Positions 1 through 5,061 of a stretch of 5,061 bases of DNA are shown one piece after another. The notes under the pieces were generated by a model, which saw only the letters and a program-made list of their open reading frames with translations, was not told the DNA's origin and ran no database searches. Location: positions 1 to 5,061 of the forward strand of contig JAAAOL010000397.1 of NCBI GenBank assembly GCA_009908885.1. The letters are read 5' to 3'. The position numbers were made by a program, and so were the translations under genes. The DNA comes from Bacteroidota bacterium. GTDB lineage: Bacteria > Bacteroidota > Rhodothermia > Rhodothermales > JAAAOL01. The number at the start of each line of letters is the position of its first letter. Position 1 is the stretch's first letter.

Positions 1-1080
1 GTCCTCGTCGTTGTCGAGGCCGTCGCTGGAACGGGCCGGACTCTCCAGGAAGGCGAAGCCCGTATAGCCGAGCTGGTAGGTGCCGCCCGTGATGCGCGTG
101 CCGATACCGTCCTGGTCCCAGCCGTACGCGACGTCCTGCTGCGGATCGAAGGCGGCATTCTCATCGCCCTCCTCCGCCCCGAGGCCGTAGTCGATGATCT
201 GAGAGAAGTAGAGCGCGTCGTGAAACGTGTTGCCCACGTTGGCGATGCGGTAGAGCAGGAACATGGTGTCCTCTGACAGGATGTTGGCCCACTGCAGGAT
301 GCGCACCTGCACCTGCAGCCCGAGCCCGCCCATGGTCGAGTCGGCCGGGTCCGGGTAGAAGACGCCGAAGGGGCTGTTCGGCTCGCCGGTGAAGGGGTCG
401 ATGGCGTACTCCTGGTCAGCGTGGTCGTCCATCACGTAGTAGCTCTCCAGGTCGGCGTTGCGGATGCCCTTGCCGAAGAGGCCGTTCCAGGCGGCCACCT
501 CGGGATCGCCGTCCACGTCGTCGTTGCGCCAGCCGGGATCGTCCGGGTTGCTCAGCTTATCCGGCCAGAAGGCGGGCCACGACGTCGGGTCGTCGGAGAG
601 CGCCGGGGTCGGGTTGCGCTGGCCGGTGATCGGGTCGAGGCGGTTCGGGTTGTTGAAGCCGCGCAGGGGCAGCCACCCCCAGACGCCCGCCCGCGGCCCG
701 ACGCGCCGTCCCGCGTCGCGGTAGTTGATGATGACCGGGTTGAGCAGCGTGTCGCTCGATGCGATGCCCCACTTGGCGCGCTCGCCCGGCACGATGCCGG
801 AGACCACGACACCCACGCCGTCGATGTGACGCCCGCCTACGCCGCGTGGCCAGACGCCCCAGGGGCGATCGTCGAAGCGCGACAGCTCACCATGGTTGCG
901 GAAGTTGGTCTCGATGAGGTTGCCGTCGAGGATGCCGCGCGAGACGGCCTGCGACGAGCCCCGGTAGTCGGGCGGGATCTCGCGCTCCTGCGCCTGGCTC
1001 GGCAGGGCGCACACCATCAGCACGACCAGGACAGCGGTTAGTCTCGTCATGGCTCGGCGAAAGGAAGTCGGACACATCAT
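1..1080 (-). CDS. Exported protein of unknown function with Asp-rich calcium-site-like motifs (C-terminus beyond window)
   Basis: The frame is open from the ATG at 1080 to the left edge and gives 360 residues without a stop; the C-terminus is missing. Residues 1-30 form a signal peptide: a basic n-region, a hydrophobic core (LTAVLVVLMVCAL) and a probable cut after PSQA. The mature part is rich in Trp, Gly and Asp. It has PWGVWPRG at 73-80, an NDDVDGDPE stretch near 186-194, a beta-rich segment at about 273-301 (MFLLYRIANVG, then LYFSQIIDYGLG), an acidic patch with GWDQDGIG near 320-327, and DGLDNDED at 353-360, where the window ends. From memory, this pattern resembles uncharacterised secreted proteins of Rhodothermota, Ignavibacteria and related FCB bacteria that often end in a T9SS sorting domain; that end cannot be seen here. 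The Asp repeats suggest calcium binding (inference). It starts 23 bases after the receptor gene and is probably co-transcribed with it. An in-frame ATG at 1050 also gives a good signal peptide, but the AAGGG at 1089-1093 favours 1080. No enzymatic motif is recognised. Confidence 0.85.
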   Translation of the reverse strand, partial: MMCPTSFRRAMTRLTAVLVVLMVCALPSQAQEREIPPDYRGSSQAVSRGILDGNLIETNFRNHGELSRFDDRPWGVWPRGVGGRHIDGVGVVVSGIVPGERAKWGIASSDTLLNPVIINYRDAGRRVGPRAGVWGWLPLRGFNNPNRLDPITGQRNPTPALSDDPTSWPAFWPDKLSNPDDPGWRNDDVDGDPEVAAWNGLFGKGIRNADLESYYVMDDHADQEYAIDPFTGEPNSPFGVFYPDPADSTMGGLGLQVQVRILQWANILSEDTMFLLYRIANVGNTFHDALYFSQIIDYGLGAEEGDENAAFDPQQDVAYGWDQDGIGTRITGGTYQLGYTGFAFLESPARSSDGLDNDED

Positions 1081-1088
1081 GAGTTCTG

Positions 1089-1093
1089 CCCTT
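1089..1093 (-). promoter_or_regulatory. Shine-Dalgarno-like site AAGGG for the downstream exported protein
   Basis: On the minus strand AAGGG lies 8 bases before the ATG at 1080, inside the 23-base gap after the receptor stop codon. The alternative ATG at 1050 has no purine-rich stretch at this distance. This site therefore decides the start choice, although many FCB bacteria rely little on Shine-Dalgarno pairing. Confidence 0.45.
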
Positions 1094-1103
1094 GCGGACT
1101 GCA

Positions 1104-3854
1104 TTAGAAGCTAAAGCGGAGGCCGACGTTGACGCGGCGAGGCGCTCCAAAGAAGCGCGGGTTGTTGAAGAAGTCGTCGATCGTGTTGACGCCGCCGACG
1201 ACGGTGCCGCTACGCACGAAGCGCTCCTTCTCCAGCGACTCGGTCGCCAGCCCCGTGTCGTTGTAGACCTGCGCCTGGATCAGCTCGTCGAACAGGTTGG
1301 TGACCTGGAAGAACAGGCGCGCGTCGTACGGGATGAAGGGCGGCCGGTAGAGCATCCGGAGGTCGGAGATGAAGTAGGTCGGCTTCGTGTCGTCATTCTT
1401 GATGAGCGACCGGATGTCGTTGCGGATCGTCGTGTAGGGCGTCCCGCTCTCCAGCCGGTTGATAAAGGTCAGCTCGAACTTGTCGCTCGGCGCCAGCGTG
1501 ATCGTGTTGTTGAGCACGTGGCGACGGTCCCAGTTGAGGCGCACCAGGTTGACGATCTCTTCCTCGCCGCTCTGGAAGCGGGCGAACGTCTCGCCCGGAT
1601 CGGAGGCCGTACCCTCGGCGAACTGAAGCGTGTAATCCACCGTCCACGAGACGAGGCCCACGCGCCGCTGGAAGGCCGAGAAGGTGATGCCGCGCACCGT
1701 GCCCACGTCCGTGTTGATCCAGCGCACCGCCAGGTTGCCCTGCGGCGTCCGCAGGATCTCCTGTCCCGTCAGGTTGCGGATGTCCTTCGAGAAGACGGTG
1801 ACTTCCAGCCCCAGGCTCTCGGTGATGGCCTGCTGCAGGCCCAGCTCGAAGGTGAGCGTCCGCTCGGGCTCCAGGTTAGGATTGCCGAAGAAGGCGTTGC
1901 CGCCGCCCACCGTCGCCTCGAACTCGGGGTTGGTGTAGAGCAAGTCGAAGCGGGGCGTCTGGAAGAAGAGGCCCGCCGAGAAGCGCAGCACGCCCGTCGC
2001 CGAGATGGGGAAGGCGATGCCGAGGCGCGGGCTCAGCTGCAGCTTGGTCTCCGCCGGGGTGCGGTTCGAGAGCGAGTCGCCCGGCTCCGGCGTCGCGAGG
2101 TTGGGGATGACCTCGGCCTGCCCCTGCGTCCAGTCGATCGGGATCTCATAGTCGGGCTCGAACAGGTCGAAGCGGAGCCCGGCGTTCACGATCAGGTTCT
2201 GGAATTCCATCTTGTCCTGCACGTAGGCGGACAGCTCGTAGGGATTGGCCGCCAGCGCGTTGTCGTCCAGCGGGTTGGTCGAGACGCGCGCCTCGAAGTT
2301 GGTCCGCTCGGACACCTCGATGCCGAAGACGCGGTTGTCCAGCCGGTGCAATCGCGCCTGCACGCCTGCCTTCACGAGGTGCGTGCGCGTGACCTGCGAG
2401 GTGACGTCGGCCTGCAGGGTGTGCGTCTGCGTCAGATTATCGACCGTGAACAGGTCGTTGCCGCCCACCTGGTAGGCGTTGGTCCCGGCCAGCGAGCCGA
2501 GGCGCGGCGAGACGTAATCGCCCGCCTCCAGGTTCTCGAACAGGCGCGACTCGAAGCGGTCGTCCAGGAAGCTGTAACTGGCCGTCACGAACGTGTTGGT
2601 GCCCAGCGTGTAGCGCAGGCCCAGGATGTGGGTCTGGCTCAGGCTGATGTCTTCGTTCGTCCCTTCCGGCACGTACTTGCGGAAGTGCAGGTACTGCCGC
2701 CCTTCGCCGCGCTGAAGGAACAGGTTGTAGTCCAGCCGCAGCCGCCCGGTGGGCCGGTAGACGAGGGACCCGTTGAGTGAGACGCGCTCGCCACCGTCGA
2801 GCGGGACGAAGTCCTGGTCACCGGTCGATTCGAGGACGTACTCTTCTGGGTTGCCCGCGTTGAGGCGCTGCGACGAGTCGGACGGGGCGAAGACGCGCCG
2901 CCCGAAGCGGAAGCCTTCGTCCTGCAGGTAGCGCGCCGAGGCCCGGAAGCCGAGCTTGTCGCGCAGGATCGGGCCGCCGAGGCTGAACTGCACGTCCGCC
3001 TGGTTGGGAAATGGCGCGGCCTCGTAGTACGGGATGTCCTTGTTCTCGAAGTCGTCGATGGTGAGGCCGTTGCCCGCCTCCGCCTCGCGCTCGACGAACT
3101 CCAGCTCGCGCTCCGATGCGATGGCGCCGACGTAGGCCTGCCCCGACGCCTGCCACTGCTGCGGCACGTCCTTGGTCGTGATGTTGACCACGCCCGAGAG
3201 CGCCTGGCCGTACTCGGCGTTGAACACCCCGGAGATGACCTCCAGGTTTTCGACCATGTTCTGCTCCACCTCGAACGCCGCCTCTTTGGTGAACGCGTTG
3301 TTGATGGGCACGCCGTTGACGAGGTAGGCGACCTCCGAGAGGCGCCCGCCGCGGAAGTGGCCGTCCACGACGCCCGCCTGCAGGTTGATGGCCTCGCCGA
3401 TGTTGGTCACGGGAAGCGCCTGCAGCTGCTCGCTGTCCACGTTGGCCGTCGTCGTCGTCCGGTCGGCCTGCACGATGGGCCGCTCGGCCACCACGGTGAT
3501 CTCTTCGCCCTCGATCACCTGTTCCTGCATCTCCACGTCGATGGTGGTCGTCTTGCCGGGGTCCACCTTCACGTTCTGCACGCGCACTTCGGTAAAGCCG
3601 ATGTAGCGGAAGAGCAGCGTGTACGTCCCGGGACGCAGCCCCACGATGTTGTAGTACCCGTCGATGCTCGTCGCCGCGCCCTGCGCGGAGCCGTCCACCA
3701 GCACGTTGACGCCGATGAGCGGCTCGCCGCTGCGGTCGTCGGTAACGGTTCCGGCCACCTTCCCGGTCGACTGGGCCTGCACGGGGATCGCGCACAGGCC
3801 GAGCGCGAGCAGTAGGGGCAGTACGAAGCGCAATCCTGCCGTCGTGTGTGTCAT
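1104..3854 (-). CDS. TonB-dependent outer-membrane receptor with carboxypeptidase-like regulatory domain
   Basis: A complete 916-residue protein ending in TAA at 1104-1106. It should sit in the outer membrane and import a ligand using energy from TonB/ExbBD. Residues 1-27 are a signal peptide (hydrophobic core FVLPLLLALGLCAIP, probable cut after VQA). Residues 31-110 are a carboxypeptidase regulatory-like beta-sandwich (GKVAGTVTD, GEPLIGVNV, DGYYNIVGLRPGTYTL). EEITVVAERP at 117-126 is a plausible TonB-box region. Residues 130-228 are the plug, with ALPVTNIGEAI, FRGGR, YLVNGVPINN and EYGQALSGVVNITTK. The rest is a beta-barrel ending in APRRVNVGLRFSF, whose terminal Phe matches the outer-membrane assembly signal. 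The length is normal for the family. The architecture recalls SusC-like and orphan FCB receptors, but no SusD-like gene is adjacent on the sides visible here, so the substrate is unknown. An in-frame ATG at 3887 would add 11 residues before the signal peptide; I prefer 3854 because the signal peptide is then normal and because 3887 lies against the hairpin. No convincing promoter is visible upstream. Confidence 0.95.
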   Translation of the reverse strand: MTHTTAGLRFVLPLLLALGLCAIPVQAQSTGKVAGTVTDDRSGEPLIGVNVLVDGSAQGAATSIDGYYNIVGLRPGTYTLLFRYIGFTEVRVQNVKVDPGKTTTIDVEMQEQVIEGEEITVVAERPIVQADRTTTTANVDSEQLQALPVTNIGEAINLQAGVVDGHFRGGRLSEVAYLVNGVPINNAFTKEAAFEVEQNMVENLEVISGVFNAEYGQALSGVVNITTKDVPQQWQASGQAYVGAIASERELEFVEREAEAGNGLTIDDFENKDIPYYEAAPFPNQADVQFSLGGPILRDKLGFRASARYLQDEGFRFGRRVFAPSDSSQRLNAGNPEEYVLESTGDQDFVPLDGGERVSLNGSLVYRPTGRLRLDYNLFLQRGEGRQYLHFRKYVPEGTNEDISLSQTHILGLRYTLGTNTFVTASYSFLDDRFESRLFENLEAGDYVSPRLGSLAGTNAYQVGGNDLFTVDNLTQTHTLQADVTSQVTRTHLVKAGVQARLHRLDNRVFGIEVSERTNFEARVSTNPLDDNALAANPYELSAYVQDKMEFQNLIVNAGLRFDLFEPDYEIPIDWTQGQAEVIPNLATPEPGDSLSNRTPAETKLQLSPRLGIAFPISATGVLRFSAGLFFQTPRFDLLYTNPEFEATVGGGNAFFGNPNLEPERTLTFELGLQQAITESLGLEVTVFSKDIRNLTGQEILRTPQGNLAVRWINTDVGTVRGITFSAFQRRVGLVSWTVDYTLQFAEGTASDPGETFARFQSGEEEIVNLVRLNWDRRHVLNNTITLAPSDKFELTFINRLESGTPYTTIRNDIRSLIKNDDTKPTYFISDLRMLYRPPFIPYDARLFFQVTNLFDELIQAQVYNDTGLATESLEKERFVRSGTVVGGVNTIDDFFNNPRFFGAPRRVNVGLRFSF

Positions 3855-3897
3855 GAGCTCTGAAAACCTGATAACGATGTCTTGCATCGCGCACCCG

Positions 3898-3933
3898 GAC
3901 CTGCCGGGAGCCCCGAAGGACCCCCGGCAGGCC
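3898..3933 (-). terminator. Strong intergenic stem-loop with UUCG tetraloop (terminator-like or mRNA-stabilising)
   Basis: The arms CCTGCCGGG (3900-3908) and CCCGGCAGG (3923-3931) are perfectly complementary. In the minus-strand transcript the inner bases GGUCC and GGGCU also pair, with two G-U wobbles, around a C(UUCG)G tetraloop. The stem can be extended outward by a wobble and a G-C pair, giving about 16 pairs in total. It begins 22 bases after the stop codon of the acidic secreted protein and ends 43 bases before the receptor start. No U-run follows, so it is not a classical intrinsic terminator. It may be a terminator of the U-poor kind, a partial terminator that lowers receptor expression, or a 3'-end protection element. 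The fold was worked out by hand and no energy was calculated. Confidence 0.6.
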
Positions 3934-3955
3934 GACTACGCTCTCGTGGCGGCTG

Positions 3956-5061
3956 CTACTTGAGCAGCACCATCTGCCGCACTGACCGGTAGGCCCCGGC
4001 CTCAATGCGATAGAAGTAGACGCCGGAGGTGAGGGCCGTCGCGTCGAAGTCGACGCGATGCGTTCCGGCCGTCATGCGCTGCCCGTCGACGAGCGTCGCC
4101 ACCCGCTGGCCGAGCGCGTTGTAGACCGACAGTTGCACGTCCACCGGCTCCTGCAGCGTGAAGGCGATCGTGGTCGATGGGTTGAACGGATTCGGATAGT
4201 TCTGCCCCAGGGCAAAACCCTCGGGCACGTCCCCCGTCTCCGTGCTCACGCCCACGTCGGGACCGGCAAAGGCCGTGGCCGGCCACTGCGCCGCCGAGGC
4301 AAACCAGCCCGGGTTGGCGAAGTTGACGTTCACGTACTCGCTGTTGACGACCGACGTGCGCGTGCCGAAGCCGCCCGTACCGTCCTGCTCGTCATACGCA
4401 AAAATGAGCGGATGGTAGATGACCTCCGTCGGCTCCGGCTGCGTGAAGGTCACCGGCTCCTCCTCCGTGCCCAGGTCCGACATCAGGAAGGCCGCCAGGA
4501 TCTCGTAGCCGATCCGGTTGCCGCTGCCGTCCTCCTTGTAGGCGAAGAGCGGCGTCGAGAACAGGTCGGAGTCGGCAGCGGACGGCCAGACCGTCACGTT
4601 GCCGCTCTCGTCGACGACCGGCTGGAAGTTAAGCGTCACGTCCCCCTCTTCGATGCCGCTGTGAGGCGACCCGATGGGAAACGCCACGGGATAGGTCCCG
4701 AAGAACAGACCAATACGGTCGAAGAGGAACGGCTCGGACGAGGACGGTGCGCCCTCGCCGTTGTCAGCATCGAAGAAGATGGCGTCGTCCGTCACGTCGG
4801 CGTAGACCATGATGATGGTCTCGTCCGGCGCTTCGGGGTCGGGCGCCCAGGCCATGTAGATGTCAACGGTAAGGTCCTCCGGCTCCGTGATGGCGTTGTC
4901 GCCCTCGGTGTCGGCCGCAGTGCCTTCATCCGGCCCCATGCGGAACGGCACCTTGTCCTCCAGTTCGAGGAAGTCCGCCGAAAGCACCTGTTCGGTGAAA
5001 GCCTGGAACAGCCCATCCACCTCGTCGGCACTCATCTGGTAGACGTAGCCCTGCGGAGGTG
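3956..5061 (-). CDS. Secreted acidic protein with T9SS type A C-terminal sorting domain (N-terminus beyond window)
   Basis: The frame is open from the right edge to TAG at 3956-3958 and gives 367 residues. The first in-window ATG (5035) is not the start: the frame continues upstream and no signal peptide follows it. The last 90 residues (3959-4228) are a typical T9SS type A sorting domain, with GQNYPNPFNPSTTI, VYNALGQRVATLVDG, GTHRVDFDA, SGVYFYRIEAG and a final VLLK. Such domains route proteins across the outer membrane through the Por/Gld machinery and are usually cut off when the cargo is attached to the surface or released. The roughly 277 residues before it are strongly acidic. They contain a DIYMAW...YADVTDD...FDRIGLFFG...GYEILAAF order of strands that recalls CBM9-like or DOMON-like beta-sandwiches; this is a weak, by-eye resemblance. 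No catalytic motif is seen. The gene lies upstream of the TonB-dependent receptor on the same strand, 101 bases away if the receptor starts at 3854, with a strong hairpin between them. Export by T9SS is well supported; the function is unknown. Confidence 0.92.
   Translation of the reverse strand, partial: PPQGYVYQMSADEVDGLFQAFTEQVLSADFLELEDKVPFRMGPDEGTAADTEGDNAITEPEDLTVDIYMAWAPDPEAPDETIIMVYADVTDDAIFFDADNGEGAPSSSEPFLFDRIGLFFGTYPVAFPIGSPHSGIEEGDVTLNFQPVVDESGNVTVWPSAADSDLFSTPLFAYKEDGSGNRIGYEILAAFLMSDLGTEEEPVTFTQPEPTEVIYHPLIFAYDEQDGTGGFGTRTSVVNSEYVNVNFANPGWFASAAQWPATAFAGPDVGVSTETGDVPEGFALGQNYPNPFNPSTTIAFTLQEPVDVQLSVYNALGQRVATLVDGQRMTAGTHRVDFDATALTSGVYFYRIEAGAYRSVRQMVLLK

Noticed and set aside
421..1041. 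Plus-strand open frame of 206 codons opposite the downstream exported protein
   Set aside because: It is antisense to a frame with a signal peptide and protein-like composition. Its own product is Ala/Arg/Val-rich without a domain, typical of a shadow frame in GC-rich DNA.
1092..2780. Long open frame on the plus strand (562 codons) opposite the receptor gene
   Set aside because: It lies antisense to the barrel of a clearly real TonB-dependent receptor. Its translation is a low-complexity mix of Val, Arg, Asp, Glu and Leu with no recognisable domain. Long antisense frames are expected where a GC-rich gene uses few A/T-ending codons.
3447..3459. Short trinucleotide repeat (CGT/GTC, four units) in the receptor gene
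   Set aside because: It encodes four Thr residues in the linker before the plug. It is in frame and only four units long, so slippage would not switch the gene off; no phase-variation role is supported.
3855..3897. Possible promoter between the hairpin and the receptor start
   Set aside because: I found neither a Bacteroidetes-type TTTG / TAnnTTTG pair nor a good sigma-70-like pair with normal spacing. The stretch could hold an atypical promoter, but the sequence does not support naming one.
2818..4005. Minus-strand open frame of 395 codons overlapping the receptor N-terminus
   Set aside because: It is the same strand in a shifted frame; the product is an Arg/Gly-rich low-complexity string, and it runs across the hairpin and the end of the upstream gene. 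The receptor frame explains the region.

Overview
The base composition is GC-rich, all three genes lie on the minus strand, and the sequence carries a type IX secretion (T9SS) type A sorting domain plus a TonB-dependent receptor with a carboxypeptidase-like N-terminal extension. Together these point to a Gram-negative member of the FCB group. The GC content and the style of the proteins fit the Rhodothermota/Balneolota (relatives of Rhodothermus and Salinibacter) better than low-GC Bacteroidia. The lineage is inferred from family style, not from a marker gene.

Layout, in the direction of transcription (right to left). (1) 5061 to 3956: the C-terminal 367 residues of a secreted, very acidic protein that ends in a T9SS type A sorting domain; its N-terminus lies outside the window. 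(2) 3955 to 3855: a 101-base intergenic stretch with a strong inverted repeat (3898-3933) that would fold into a long stem closed by a UUCG tetraloop. (3) 3854 to 1104: a complete outer-membrane TonB-dependent receptor with signal peptide, carboxypeptidase-like regulatory domain, plug and beta-barrel. (4) 1103 to 1081: a 23-base spacer with a Shine-Dalgarno-like AAGGG. (5) 1080 to 1: the N-terminal 360 residues of a second exported protein, still open at the left edge. It breaks off inside an Asp-rich, calcium-site-like stretch.

The receptor and the protein after it are almost certainly co-transcribed. The first gene may be part of the same unit, or may be separated from it by the hairpin. 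The reasonable reading is a cell-envelope locus: an energised outer-membrane receptor or transporter flanked by two exported, probably surface-attached proteins. No SusD-type lipoprotein, enzyme or regulator is visible, so the substrate cannot be named. I see no RNA gene, mobile element, CRISPR array or frameshift. There is no gene-free stretch longer than about 100 bases.
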